A DNA stretch of 64,000 bases from Flavobacterium tructae (GTDB lineage: Bacteria; Bacteroidota; Bacteroidia; Flavobacteriales; Flavobacteriaceae): the NCBI RefSeq assembly GCF_002217475.1, contig NZ_MUHH01000042.1, positions 29,943 through 93,942 on the forward strand, written 5' to 3'. The position numbers and the translations under genes were made by a program. The notes beneath the pieces were generated by a model. That model did not search any database. It had not been told where the DNA came from and saw nothing but the letters and a program-made list of their open reading frames with translations. The first letter of the stretch is position 1; each line of letters starts with the position of its first letter. Of this stretch, positions 7,937 through 16,792 are shown piece after piece.

Positions 7937-8593
7937 ATGAATAAAGAAGCTCGAGTAACATTTGTTATAAATACGTTAAAAGAACTCTACCCTACTATAC
8001 CTGTACCATTAGACCACAAAGATCCCTACACGTTATTAATTGCAGTTTTACTTTCGGCACAATGCACTGACGTTCGTGTAAACCAAATTACTCCTATACT
8101 TTTCGCAAAAGCAGATAATCCTTATGACATGATTAAAATGTCGGTTGACGAAATTAAAGAAATTATTCGTCCTTGCGGTTTATCCCCAATGAAATCTAAA
8201 GGAATTCATGGATTATCACATATTCTGATCGACAAACACAATGGTGAAGTCCCTCAAGATTTTGAAGCTTTGGAAGCTTTGCCGGCAGTTGGACATAAAA
8301 CAGCAAGTGTCGTAATGTCACAGGCTTTTGGTGTTCCTGCCTTTCCGGTTGACACTCACATTCACCGATTAATGTACCGATGGAATCTTTCGAACGGAAA
8401 AAATGTAGTGCAAACGGAAAAAGATGCTAAAAGATTATTTCCTAAAGAATTATGGAATGACCTGCACCTACAGATTATCTGGTACGGACGTGAATATTCC
8501 CCGGCAAGAGGATGGGATTTAGAAAAAGATATTATCACCAGAACTGTTGGTAAAAAATCGATATTAGAAGAAGCTGCTAAAAAGAAAGTTTAG
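7937..8593 (+). CDS. nth: Endonuclease III, iron-sulfur cluster absent
   Basis: The 218-residue protein is a helix-hairpin-helix GPD DNA glycosylase/AP lyase for oxidised pyrimidines in base excision repair. The hairpin reads LPAVGHKTAS with catalytic Lys121, and VDTHIHR supplies catalytic Asp139. LLIAVLLSAQCTD (33-45) is the usual N-terminal block. In most Nth proteins the C-terminus carries four cysteines (CX6CX2CX5C) for a 4Fe-4S cluster. Here the same region reads YGREYSPARGWDLEKD and has no cysteine; the only cysteines in the protein are at 43 and 80. The stop codon lies inside a terminator hairpin. Confidence 0.9.
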   Translation: MNKEARVTFVINTLKELYPTIPVPLDHKDPYTLLIAVLLSAQCTDVRVNQITPILFAKADNPYDMIKMSVDEIKEIIRPCGLSPMKSKGIHGLSHILIDKHNGEVPQDFEALEALPAVGHKTASVVMSQAFGVPAFPVDTHIHRLMYRWNLSNGKNVVQTEKDAKRLFPKELWNDLHLQIIWYGREYSPARGWDLEKDIITRTVGKKSILEEAAKKKV

Positions 8594-8607
8594 CAGCTTC
8601 TTTTTTA
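8569..8607 (+). terminator. Terminator overlapping the nth stop codon
   Basis: AGAAGCTGCTAAA (8569-8581) is exactly complementary to 8589-8601 with a 7-base loop and is followed by a run of T. The stem includes the stop codon TAG at 8591-8593, so the last codons of nth double as the terminator. The gap to the convergent TPR gene is only 17 bases. Confidence 0.85.
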
Positions 8608-8610
8608 TTT

Positions 8611-9675
8611 TTACATGCTTCCTTTAAGAGCATTGTATTCTTTTGTCATATTCAACGATCTGTAAATACCTAAGAGTGATTTTACAGCATTTTCATTTTT
8701 AGGCTCAATCACAAGTGCTTTTTTAAGATACGGAATAGCACTTTTTACCACCTCGTCCTTCTGAGCATCCAATTTATCAAATTGTTTCATTTCATTAGCA
8801 CTGGTACCCAATGATGACATCTGATCCTGAATTTCTTTTCTAAACTGCACTTTAACATAAGCCAGATTTAAGCAACAGGTAAGGCAATCCTGATTCACTT
8901 TTAATCCATCTTCATAGTATTTCTCCGCATTTCGAAAATCATTTCTCTCCAGGTAAGAAAAGCCTAAAGAAACCAGAATCTCTTCTTTCTTAGAAGGCGG
9001 ATTAAAATTTCTTGGTTTTTCATATAAACCTTCATTAATACTAGATTCTCTTGCACTCATCGAAATAAATACTTCTTCTTGCTTTGTTTTTTTATTTGTA
9101 GCATAAAAAACCATCCCTTTTCCGGAATAGTTTATTTTTTTTAGCTCCTCAAAATATTTTATGGCAGCGTTGTAATCCTTACCTGCTAACGAAGAAGAGG
9201 CCGCATTGAACAAGTTTAGGGTGTCTTTTTTATCAAACAAATACACTTCATAACTCTTATCGGCACTTTCTTTAAATTTTCCAATTTTATAATCATTGTA
9301 CGCACCATCGACCAATTTTGACTTCATTTCTTTCAAAGCAGAACTCGCTTTAAAAGCATACTTATAATTTCGGGATTCATTTTCATACAATAATACATCC
9401 TGATAAGCTGCTGATGCCAATGCAAAATTACTTGCAGCATCGACATTTTTAGTTGCAAGATCCTTATAAACATTACCTTTTGTAAAAAAATAATCCGTCT
9501 TTACCTCGTCCGGTGCATTTAATATCTGATATTCTATTTTTTTTAAAACGGCTAATGCTTCCTGGTTTTTCCCTTTAGCATAATAAGATTGTGCCACTTT
9601 TAATTCTTCTTTTTGAGCAAACGCTCCAATACTTATCATCAGGAATAATGATACTATTTTTAGGTTCTTTTTCAT
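8611..9675 (-). CDS. Periplasmic TPR-repeat protein
   Basis: The 354-residue protein has a cleavable signal peptide (about 1-20, ending GAFAQ). Helical pairs with TPR spacing follow, clearest around 28-48 (SYYAKGKNQEALAVLKKIEY), 150-180 and 235-270 (LGFSYLERNDFRNAEKYYEDG), with a last repeat near 315-345. TPR arrays bind partner proteins; the partner is unknown. It is monocistronic on the minus strand with a long upstream gap. A TAAATTTG box on the minus strand at 9971-9978 would give a leader near 290 bases. Confidence 0.8.
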   Translation of the reverse strand: MKKNLKIVSLFLMISIGAFAQKEELKVAQSYYAKGKNQEALAVLKKIEYQILNAPDEVKTDYFFTKGNVYKDLATKNVDAASNFALASAAYQDVLLYENESRNYKYAFKASSALKEMKSKLVDGAYNDYKIGKFKESADKSYEVYLFDKKDTLNLFNAASSSLAGKDYNAAIKYFEELKKINYSGKGMVFYATNKKTKQEEVFISMSARESSINEGLYEKPRNFNPPSKKEEILVSLGFSYLERNDFRNAEKYYEDGLKVNQDCLTCCLNLAYVKVQFRKEIQDQMSSLGTSANEMKQFDKLDAQKDEVVKSAIPYLKKALVIEPKNENAVKSLLGIYRSLNMTKEYNALKGSM

Positions 9676-9970
9676 TTTCGGTTTGGTTTAGTTGTTTAAA
9701 AGATTTTAGGGTAATCCAAAATGAGGCACTATCAAGAACATCCAAACGAAAGCAGTAAAGATTATTACAACATCCGTTTAAATACCTGACAAGAACTCAT
9801 CATTCTTGCTATTCTTTACAAAATACCAGGAGAAACAACAAACGAAACAAAGTGTGGGTAGTTTTTCTTCATCAATTTTTTGGTTTTTGGTTAGACTTAT
9901 AAAAGAATCCTCTTAAATAAACTTTTCTATATATTGAAAGGTTTTTAATACACAAATCATCTATATAGAG

Positions 9971-9978
9971 CAAATTTA
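9971..9978 (-). promoter_or_regulatory. Possible -7 promoter box upstream of the TPR gene
   Basis: The minus strand reads TAAATTTG, matching TANNTTTG. It is about 300 bases from the TPR start codon, so it would make a long untranslated leader or a separate transcript. Confidence 0.3.
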
Positions 9979-10240
9979 TTGAATAAAAATCCGCTTTTTA
10001 ACTATAATAAAGCTAAATATAAAATAAATAAATGAAAATCAAACAAAACATAGAAATTTAACAAATTGCCTATCCAAAATCTGAAGACTTCTTTTTACAT
10101 CAATCAGAAGACACTAGCCAAAATACAAAGCTTTCCAACCTGAATATCTGACTCTTAGCATAAGTTAGGTTTTGTAAAAAATTACTGATTTTAAACGCAA
10201 AAGAATTCTTCCAATTCTTTGCCGCGGACCAACTGAAGCA

Positions 10241-10281
10241 AAAAAAAAACTCACTACCTGCCTTTACATGCAAATAGTGAG
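10241..10281 (-). terminator. Terminator of the sigma-factor/47-aa gene unit
   Basis: On the minus strand a stem CTCACTA/TAGTGAG (arms 10275-10281 and 10250-10256) is followed by an uninterrupted T run (10241-10249). It lies about 70 bases after the stop of the 47-residue gene. A second hairpin in the opposite sense, AACCAGA/TCTGGTT with trailing T, sits beside it at 10287-10310. Confidence 0.7.
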
Positions 10282-10347
10282 CTTTCAACCAGAACGACCA
10301 TCTGGTTTTTCTTTCGAAACAAACATCCGACAAATGTAGTGGGCTGT

Positions 10348-10491
10348 TTAATTAGCTATAATTTCAAAACTCTTATCTTCAATTTTCACAACTTTCAAGG
10401 CTTGTGAATAACTAAGTAAAAAAGAAATAACTTCTTTTTTGGGTTTTAAATCTTTAGAAGCTAATGCTTTTTTAGAGTAAATTTTCGCCAT
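10348..10491 (-). CDS. Small conserved basic protein (47 aa) next to ECF sigma factor
   Basis: A 48-codon frame on the minus strand starts with ATG at 10491 and ends with TAA at 10348. The product begins MAKIYSKKALASKDLKPKK and ends KIEDKSFEIIAN. It is rich in lysine, with an amphipathic middle (EVISFLLSYSQALKVV) and no signal peptide. It begins 50 bases after the stop of the sigma-factor gene on the same strand, and a strong terminator follows it, so the two form one unit. I recall similar short proteins beside this sigma factor in other flavobacteria. The function is unknown; a regulator or partner of the sigma factor is possible but unproven. Confidence 0.75.
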   Translation of the reverse strand: MAKIYSKKALASKDLKPKKEVISFLLSYSQALKVVKIEDKSFEIIAN

Positions 10492-10541
10492 ACCATCAAA
10501 ACGTTTTATACTAGTACAACGAAGCAATACCTTAATTAGTA

Positions 10542-11126
10542 TTAGTTGGTTAAAATAATTTGATGTTTATCAATTATTTTTCTCAAATTCATCAAAGCAT
10601 ATCGCATTCTTCCTAATGCTGTATTGATACTCACATCTGTAAGCTCTGAAATTTCCTTAAAACTCATGTCCTGATACATACGCATCACCAATACCTCTTT
10701 CTGATCTTCAGGCAACTCTTCGATGATTCTTTTTAAATCAACCTCGACCTGATCAAAAATCATTTTATTCTCAATAGTCAAAGAATCATCAGACATGACA
10801 GAGAATATCGAAAACTCTTCTGTTTCTCTGTACATTGGCATCTTTTTGGTTTTACGAAAGTGATCCACAATCAGATTATGGGAAATACGCATCACCCAAG
10901 GCAGAAATTTACCTTCTTCATTATAGGAATTACTTTTTAAGGTTTTGATTACCTTAATGAAAGTGTCTTGAAAAATATCATTTGAAATATCTCTATCCGC
11001 AATCTTTGAATATATAAATCCATATATCTTAGACTCGTGCCTTTTAATTAATGTTGCAAGGGCATTTTCGTTGCCTTCAACATAATTTTTTACCAATAGA
11101 GCGTCAGGAATATGCACATCAGCCAT
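10542..11126 (-). CDS. ECF-type RNA polymerase sigma factor
   Basis: The protein has 194 residues with the two-domain ECF layout. Region 2 (about 20-90) contains DISNDIFQDTFIKVIKTL and LPWVMRISHNLIVDHFRK for -10 recognition and core binding. Region 4 (about 130-185) contains LPEDQKEVLVMRMYQDMSFKEI and a helix-turn-helix with SINTALGRMRYAL. It is most like the abundant sigma factors of Bacteroidota without a fixed anti-sigma gene. The only downstream partner is the 47-residue gene, so control may not be by a classical membrane anti-sigma factor. The promoter was not recognised. Confidence 0.9.
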   Translation of the reverse strand: MADVHIPDALLVKNYVEGNENALATLIKRHESKIYGFIYSKIADRDISNDIFQDTFIKVIKTLKSNSYNEEGKFLPWVMRISHNLIVDHFRKTKKMPMYRETEEFSIFSVMSDDSLTIENKMIFDQVEVDLKRIIEELPEDQKEVLVMRMYQDMSFKEISELTDVSINTALGRMRYALMNLRKIIDKHQIILTN

Positions 11127-11276
11127 AATACTACTTTTTTAGTTTCTATTTAAAATTTGGAGTAATTTTATAAAAAGTAGTTTTATTTTATAGGCGTGGC
11201 TTTTGAGTTATGGACTAGTGTTAATATTTTGATCAAATTTAACAAATTAATATTTTAAAAAGCAAACAAAAAGACG

Positions 11277-11304
11277 AATAATTAACAATAAATTGTTAAT
11301 TATT
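11277..11304. repeat. Perfect 12-bp hairpin, AT-rich
   Basis: AATAATTAACAA and TTGTTAATTATT are exact reverse complements with a 4-base loop TAAA. It could be a terminator-like structure or a protein-binding palindrome between the divergent sigma-factor and uvrA genes. Confidence 0.6.
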
Positions 11305-11603
11305 GCAGGACACATTTCATTTTTGTCTCCTTTCAGATCAAGCCAAACCCAATTCGACACTCTTTTAACATGAAAAAGCACAATTAAAAAACAGAAAAGC
11401 GAGCACTTGTGCAACCTTAAAACGGTTTGTCTGTTTTTTAATTTAGAATAAGAATTTGATCTGCTATCTTTTCTCCAACTTATATTCATTATTTTTCTCA
11501 CACTAATCTGATCGCTTTTAACTCTTAATCTATCCAATCACTAAATCACAATTCTGTTAGAATTTGGAACAATCTGATTAACAAAATTGAAATCAAAATT
11601 GAT

Positions 11604-11611
11604 TACTTTTG
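11604..11611 (+). promoter_or_regulatory. -7 promoter box of uvrA
   Basis: TACTTTTG matches TANNTTTG and lies 18 bases before the ATG at 11630. It rules out the in-frame TTG at 11618 as a likely start, because transcription would begin at about that point. Confidence 0.55.
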
Positions 11612-11629
11612 TAGAAATTGACTTTTTTT

Positions 11630-14425
11630 ATGCAAATTGATCTTTCGACTCTCGACCCAAAACATAATATTATCATTAAAGGCGCACAGGTACATAATTT
11701 AAAAAATGTAGATGTAGCGATACCCCGAAATAAATTAGTTGTTATTACAGGCCTTTCAGGATCAGGTAAGTCGAGTCTTGCATTCGATACCTTGTATGCC
11801 GAAGGACAGCGTCGTTATGTAGAAAGCTTATCTTCGTATGCGCGTCAGTTTTTGGGACGTCTGGACAAGCCAAAAGTAGAATACATAAAAGGTATTGCGC
11901 CTGCCATTGCAATTGAGCAAAAGGTAAACACTACCAATGCGCGATCTACTGTGGGGACTTCAACGGAGATTTACGATTATATGAAATTGCTTTATGCCCG
12001 AATTGGCCGTACCTATTCACCAGTTTCCGGTCAGGAAGTCAAAAAAAATACCGTTACCGATGTAACTACAGATGTAAAAACGTTAGAATTAGACAGTAAA
12101 TGGCTCCTCCTAGCCCCTATTCATCTTGAAGAAGGCAGACAGCTGGAAGACAAACTGAAAGTACTGCTTCAACAAGGTTTTGCTCGTATTTTGGTTCATA
12201 ACGAGATGGTTCGTCTGGATGATTTTTCACCAACAGATCTTCATCAATTAGACAATAAAGACATTCTATTGATTATCGACCGAATTGTGGTTAAGGAAGA
12301 AGAAGAATTCTACAATCGTCTGGCCGATGCAGTACAGACCGCTTTTTTTGAAGGAAAAGGCATTTGTTATTTACAAGAACTGAACTCCGATAAAAAATTC
12401 TCTTACTCGAATAATTTTGAGCTTGACGGAATTACTTTTTTAGAGCCTAACGTACATTTGTTCAGTTTCAATAACCCATACGGAGCCTGTCCGGTTTGTG
12501 AAGGCTACGGAAATATTATTGGTATCGATGCTGATTTAGTGATTCCAAACACTTCTCTGTCCGTTTTCGAAAGCGCCATTTACCCCTGGAGAGGGGAAAG
12601 TATGAGCTGGTACAAAGACGAACTTGTAAAACACGCTTATAAATTTGATTTTCCTATTCACAAACCTTTCTTCGAACTTTCAGAAGAACAGAAAGATTTA
12701 ATCTGGAAAGGAAACCAATATTTTCAAGGTCTAAATGATTTTTTCAAAGAACTTGAAGAGAAAAACTATAAAATCCAGAACCGTGTAATGTTATCCCGTT
12801 ACCGTGGAAAAACAAAATGTCATGCCTGTCGTGGTAAACGCTTGCGCGAAGAAGCATCTTATGTAAAAATAAACGGCAAAACGGTCTCAGATTTAGTCGA
12901 TTTGCCCATCAAACATTTAGTTACTTTTTTCAAAAACATCGATCTGAATGTTTACGAACAGCAAATTGCAAAACGATTAATGGTCGAAATCAACAATCGT
13001 TTGTCTTTTTTAACTGAAGTTGGTTTAGATTACCTGACTTTAAATCGAAATTCGGCAACACTTTCGGGTGGTGAGTCACAACGTATCAATCTTGCTACTT
13101 CTTTGGGAAGCAGCTTAGTTGGATCAATGTACATTCTGGATGAACCCAGTATTGGTCTGCACCCAAAAGATTCTGAAAGATTAATTAAAGTGTTACTATC
13201 ACTTCGTGATCTTGGTAATACAGTAATTGTAGTTGAGCACGACGAAGATATTATGAAAGCCGCCGATATGATTATTGATATTGGTCCCGAAGCGGGTACA
13301 TTTGGCGGAAAACTGGTCGCTCAGGGTACGTATAAAGAAATCCTGAAATCAGATTCACTAACCGCCCAATACCTGAACGGTGATTTAGAAATTTCTGTTC
13401 CGAAAAGAAGACGTAAATTCAAAAACCATATTGATATTGTAGGAGCAAGAGAGAACAACTTAAAGAATATTAATGTCACTTTTCCTTTAGACGTTTTAAC
13501 CGTCATTACCGGAGTTTCCGGAAGTGGAAAAAGTACCTTGATTAAAAAGATATTGTTCCCGGCCATGCAGAAAAAACTGGACAGTGCTGCTGAAAAAGCA
13601 GGTCAGTTTAGTGAACTAAAAGGTTCGTTTTCACAAATCAAACATATCGAATATGTCGATCAGAACCCAATTGGAAGAAGTTCCAGATCCAATCCGGTCA
13701 CTTATATCAAAGCCTACGATGATATTCGGGACTTGTATGCTAAAGAAAAACTCTCTAAAGTAAGAGGATATCAGGCCAAGCACTTCTCTTTTAACGTCGA
13801 TGGCGGCCGTTGTGAAACTTGCAAAGGAGAAGGGGCTATAAACGTCGAGATGGTCTTTATGGCCGATGTTTCGCTACCATGTGAAACCTGTGGAGGAAAA
13901 CGTTTCAAAAAAGAGATTTTAGAAATTAATTTTGATGAAAAAAACATCAACGATATTCTGACCATGACTATCGATGATGCGATTGCCTTTTTCGACAAGA
14001 ATAAACAATCCAAAATTACTCAAAAATTACAGCCTTTGCAGGATGTAGGGTTAGGATATGTACAGTTAGGGCAATCCTCTTCTACTCTTTCCGGTGGTGA
14101 AGCACAGCGTATTAAGCTGGCTTCCTTTTTAGTCAAAGGAGCTACGAAAGACAAAGCCTTATTTGTTTTTGATGAGCCAACAACCGGCTTGCATTTTCAC
14201 GACATTAAAAAATTAATGACTTCCTTTGATGCCTTAATTGAAAAAGGTCATTCTATAATTGTCATCGAACATAATCTTGATCTTATAAAATGTGCTGACT
14301 GGATTATTGATCTGGGGCCGGAAGGTGGTGAAAATGGCGGTCATCTACTAGCTGCAGGAACTCCCGAAGATATTGTAAAAGTAAAAGAGTCGGTTACCGG
14401 AGTGTACCTGAAAGACAAACTTTAA
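11630..14425 (+). CDS. uvrA: Excinuclease ABC subunit A
   Basis: The 931-residue protein is the damage-sensing ATPase of nucleotide excision repair, acting as a dimer with UvrB. The first Walker A is GLSGSGKSS at 41-49 and the second GVSGSGKST near 630. The two ABC signature motifs are LSGGESQRINLA and LSGGEAQRIKLA. Zinc-finger halves are visible as CPVCEGYG, CHACRGKR, and the pair CETCKGEG...CETCGGKR in the C-terminal half. The length matches UvrA of Bacteroidota. I chose the ATG at 11630 (MQIDLSTL) rather than an upstream TTG. A bulged hairpin with a T run follows the gene. Confidence 0.97.
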   Translation: MQIDLSTLDPKHNIIIKGAQVHNLKNVDVAIPRNKLVVITGLSGSGKSSLAFDTLYAEGQRRYVESLSSYARQFLGRLDKPKVEYIKGIAPAIAIEQKVNTTNARSTVGTSTEIYDYMKLLYARIGRTYSPVSGQEVKKNTVTDVTTDVKTLELDSKWLLLAPIHLEEGRQLEDKLKVLLQQGFARILVHNEMVRLDDFSPTDLHQLDNKDILLIIDRIVVKEEEEFYNRLADAVQTAFFEGKGICYLQELNSDKKFSYSNNFELDGITFLEPNVHLFSFNNPYGACPVCEGYGNIIGIDADLVIPNTSLSVFESAIYPWRGESMSWYKDELVKHAYKFDFPIHKPFFELSEEQKDLIWKGNQYFQGLNDFFKELEEKNYKIQNRVMLSRYRGKTKCHACRGKRLREEASYVKINGKTVSDLVDLPIKHLVTFFKNIDLNVYEQQIAKRLMVEINNRLSFLTEVGLDYLTLNRNSATLSGGESQRINLATSLGSSLVGSMYILDEPSIGLHPKDSERLIKVLLSLRDLGNTVIVVEHDEDIMKAADMIIDIGPEAGTFGGKLVAQGTYKEILKSDSLTAQYLNGDLEISVPKRRRKFKNHIDIVGARENNLKNINVTFPLDVLTVITGVSGSGKSTLIKKILFPAMQKKLDSAAEKAGQFSELKGSFSQIKHIEYVDQNPIGRSSRSNPVTYIKAYDDIRDLYAKEKLSKVRGYQAKHFSFNVDGGRCETCKGEGAINVEMVFMADVSLPCETCGGKRFKKEILEINFDEKNINDILTMTIDDAIAFFDKNKQSKITQKLQPLQDVGLGYVQLGQSSSTLSGGEAQRIKLASFLVKGATKDKALFVFDEPTTGLHFHDIKKLMTSFDALIEKGHSIIVIEHNLDLIKCADWIIDLGPEGGENGGHLLAAGTPEDIVKVKESVTGVYLKDKL

Positions 14426-14444
14426 CCTTAGCAAAAATTTCAAT

Positions 14445-14490
14445 AAAAAATCCAAATTCAATACTATAATTGAAATTTGGATTTTTTTTC
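14445..14490. terminator. Bidirectional terminator between uvrA and the 14506 gene
   Basis: ATCCAAATTCAA (14450-14461) pairs with TTGAAATTTGGAT (14470-14482) with one bulged base. An A run lies before it and a T run after it, so it can end transcription from both convergent genes. Confidence 0.8.
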
Positions 14491-14505
14491 TTCATTTTTA
14501 AGCTG

Positions 14506-14805
14506 CTATGCCACTAAGCATTTTTCTTCAAAAGGAAAGCCATCTTCATCAATGGCAACTAATATTTTCTTTTGCTTTGTGGCTTCTATGGTCAGATAAA
14601 GCCATGCAAACGACCACAATCCCAGGGTAAGGCAAAAAATCATAAAATTTAAACTGTGGTTTACTACTTTTCCTCCTTTACTCAAAACCGCAAAAAGCAA
14701 TTCATCGTTCCTTTCCTCCAGCGTAAATCCATTTTGCACTTTATTTGATATCATATTAGAAAATACTTGCAAGCTTTGTTCCTGACTGAGTTGGCCGTTC
14801 TTCAT
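14506..14805 (-). CDS. Hypothetical small membrane protein (99 aa)
   Basis: The N-terminal half (1-50) is hydrophilic, rich in Gln, Asn and Glu. A single long hydrophobic segment follows at about 53-75 (FMIFCLTLGLWSFAWLYLTI), then a short acidic tail with DEDGFPFEEKC. The pattern suggests a cytoplasmic domain with one membrane helix. I do not recognise the family. It is monocistronic, with no TANNTTTG box immediately upstream. Confidence 0.65.
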   Translation of the reverse strand: MKNGQLSQEQSLQVFSNMISNKVQNGFTLEERNDELLFAVLSKGGKVVNHSLNFMIFCLTLGLWSFAWLYLTIEATKQKKILVAIDEDGFPFEEKCLVA

Positions 14806-15045
14806 AATAATTCCTTAAAAATTAATCCAAATACTACTACAATTACTTCACAATTTTAAATTCTAAAAACATTCTAATTTAAATAAACACTATAGCATGT
14901 ACTTTTATTGTCTGCTTTTCATAAGATATTTTTACCCTAAAACAAAAAGTATTGCCATATTCTTAGCTAAAGTTAATTTTTATAAAATAAACCACAAAAC
15001 AAAAGACTGTTAAAATTTTAAGATTACGTGCAGAATTTCAACACT

Positions 15046-16698
15046 TTACTCTTTATTCTTAACATTAAAAGGAGGTGCCTGATAGTCATTATTCAGATAA
15101 TTCGCAGGAATTGTAGTGGCGTTACCATCACGAAGTGCTCCGTAATGAGGAGACATGATTTCTATTCCGGCAGCATTAAACGAATCCTGAATGTTTTGAT
15201 GCAAAGACGAATAAATTCTGGGTTGTTTCGTTGGCTCTTTGGTGTAAACGTTGATTTGATAAGAAACATAAAAGTCATCCAGACTGGTTTGCAGAACAAA
15301 AGGAGATGGTGTCTGCTCGACCATTTCCGTTTTTAGAGCAGCTTCAATCAATGCTTTATAAATATCTTTATAAGGAACATCATAGCCAATCGTAACGGTA
15401 GTATGAATCAATAAACCATTATTAGCATGTTTTGTATTCGCTGAATAATTGGTTGAAGTACTTGATAAAACAGTCGCATTAGGAATCGTGATATCCTCAA
15501 ATTTAGGTGTTCTGACACGAGTAACTAAAGCCGTTTTTTCAATCACCTCTCCGCTAACATCGCCAATTTTTATAAAATCACCAATCTTAAACGGACGCAT
15601 ATAGGTAATCACCAAACCCGCCACCATATTAGCAATCGCATTAGAAGAACCCAAAGAAAATAAAACCCCAACAAATACCGAAACACCTTTAAATATTGGA
15701 GAATCCGATCCTGGCAAATACGGAAATATAACCACCAACATGAAAGCAAGCATCAGAAAACGAATGATATTAAAAGTGGGCATTGCCCAATCGCTATAAA
15801 AGCCATCAATTTTAATATTCTCTTTTTTTATCTCATCAAAAAAGAATTTGATCACTCTTATGGAATATTTAAAAATAACAATGATAACCACTATAGTGAC
15901 TAAACTTGGCAAAAAACCCACAAATCCCATTACCGCAAGTTTTGCAGGCGAAAGAATCCAACGCAGCAAAGTAGTTGTATACGCTTCGGTAGCAGGAAAA
16001 ATACTGAATAATAATGGTAATGAAAGATATACTATTAAAATAAGTGTTATTACCTTAATAGCACTATACAATCGCATGAGCAAAAACTGCTGTTTTTGAG
16101 GTGAGAGGATATTGATATTATTATACTTGAATCCTTTAAAATGTCGGTCGCTATTTTTTAGAATGTACAACTTTACCCTGTTGAATAATTTACCAACAAA
16201 GTACAAAACAAATCCAATAATTAAAACCAGTAATGCTGTATATCCTAATCTTTTTGGAAGCATAGAGTAATTATCATTCTGATACACAATCGCTCTTTTA
16301 ATCAGGTTTAAATTTCGCTTTGCGATGAAATCTGCGGTTTGATTCTCTGCTTTTGCATCTACATCTAAAACAGACATGATGACAAAATCATTCTTATAAA
16401 CAATGTCCTGAGAAATATCTGAAGATACAACCGAAATCGAATCAGCTATAAAGAATGAATCCTCGTATAATTTTCTGATCTTTTCTGTAATTGCATTTGC
16501 TCTGTTTTCGGGCGAAAAAGAACCTACTTTATGGTACACATAAAAAAGTGTGTCTTTAAACGGTTTTACGGGATATCCCTTTGTTTTTACTTCTTTAACA
16601 GTCGTTTTCGATGTTTGAGAACTGTCTTTCTGAGCAAAAGTCACGGAAGAAAACAAAGTAATAAAAAGCGCTAAAAAACAAACAATTTTATTTCTCAT
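15046..16698 (-). CDS. MscS-family mechanosensitive ion channel
   Basis: The 550-residue protein has a signal peptide (ending SVTFAQ near residue 23) and a periplasmic domain (about 24-150). Several membrane helices (about 155-360) follow, then the MscS core. The pore-lining helix reads GVLFSLGSSNAIANMVAGLVITY, followed by the beta domain MRPFKIGDFIKIGDVSGEV and the R-x-PKFEDITIPNA segment. It opens under membrane tension to release osmolytes. The extra N-terminal periplasmic part makes it longer than E. coli MscS, as in many Bacteroidota homologues. A minus-strand TATATTTG box at 16733-16740 lies 35 bases upstream. Confidence 0.92.
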   Translation of the reverse strand: MRNKIVCFLALFITLFSSVTFAQKDSSQTSKTTVKEVKTKGYPVKPFKDTLFYVYHKVGSFSPENRANAITEKIRKLYEDSFFIADSISVVSSDISQDIVYKNDFVIMSVLDVDAKAENQTADFIAKRNLNLIKRAIVYQNDNYSMLPKRLGYTALLVLIIGFVLYFVGKLFNRVKLYILKNSDRHFKGFKYNNINILSPQKQQFLLMRLYSAIKVITLILIVYLSLPLLFSIFPATEAYTTTLLRWILSPAKLAVMGFVGFLPSLVTIVVIIVIFKYSIRVIKFFFDEIKKENIKIDGFYSDWAMPTFNIIRFLMLAFMLVVIFPYLPGSDSPIFKGVSVFVGVLFSLGSSNAIANMVAGLVITYMRPFKIGDFIKIGDVSGEVIEKTALVTRVRTPKFEDITIPNATVLSSTSTNYSANTKHANNGLLIHTTVTIGYDVPYKDIYKALIEAALKTEMVEQTPSPFVLQTSLDDFYVSYQINVYTKEPTKQPRIYSSLHQNIQDSFNAAGIEIMSPHYGALRDGNATTIPANYLNNDYQAPPFNVKNKE

Positions 16699-16732
16699 AT
16701 ACTGTCAGCCATAAGTTAGTTAACCTTTCTAA

Positions 16733-16740
16733 CAAATATA
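16733..16740 (-). promoter_or_regulatory. -7 promoter box of the MscS-family gene
   Basis: The minus strand reads TATATTTG, an exact TANNTTTG match, 35 bases upstream of the start codon at 16698. Confidence 0.5.
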
Positions 16741-16792
16741 AAGACAAAACAGCTTCAATTGTAAATTACTTTTGCTACTTTTTTGAAATGTA

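Larger units (their letters stand above)
9676..10347. other. Long intergenic region between TPR gene and sigma-factor unit
   Basis: This 672-base stretch is very AT-rich. It contains the upstream region of the TPR gene, a possible minus-strand promoter box (9971-9978), a small hairpin CAAGAA/TTCTTG at 9790-9808 and the terminators at 10241-10307. A 77-codon open frame on the minus strand (10100-10333) runs through those hairpins and has no coding character. A small RNA starting near 9965 is possible but not shown. Confidence 0.5.
11127..11629. other. Divergent intergenic region between sigma factor and uvrA
   Basis: These 503 AT-rich bases hold the upstream regions of both divergent genes. 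Features are a perfect 12-bp hairpin at 11277-11304 and the uvrA -7 box at 11604-11611. A 96-codon minus-strand frame (11247-11537) runs over the hairpin and has an atypical composition (many Arg, Trp and Cys), so I do not call it a gene. Confidence 0.5.

Noticed and set aside
10100..10333. 77-codon open frame on the minus strand
   Set aside because: It runs through two terminator hairpins, has an aromatic-rich composition unlike neighbouring proteins, and has no recognisable motif or promoter.
11247..11537. 96-codon open frame on the minus strand upstream of uvrA
   Set aside because: Composition is atypical, it overlaps a perfect hairpin, and it shows no family features; it is likely chance in AT-rich DNA.
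11618..11629. TTG start for uvrA
   Set aside because: It lies at the expected transcription start after the TACTTTTG box; the ATG at 11630 gives the normal N-terminus.
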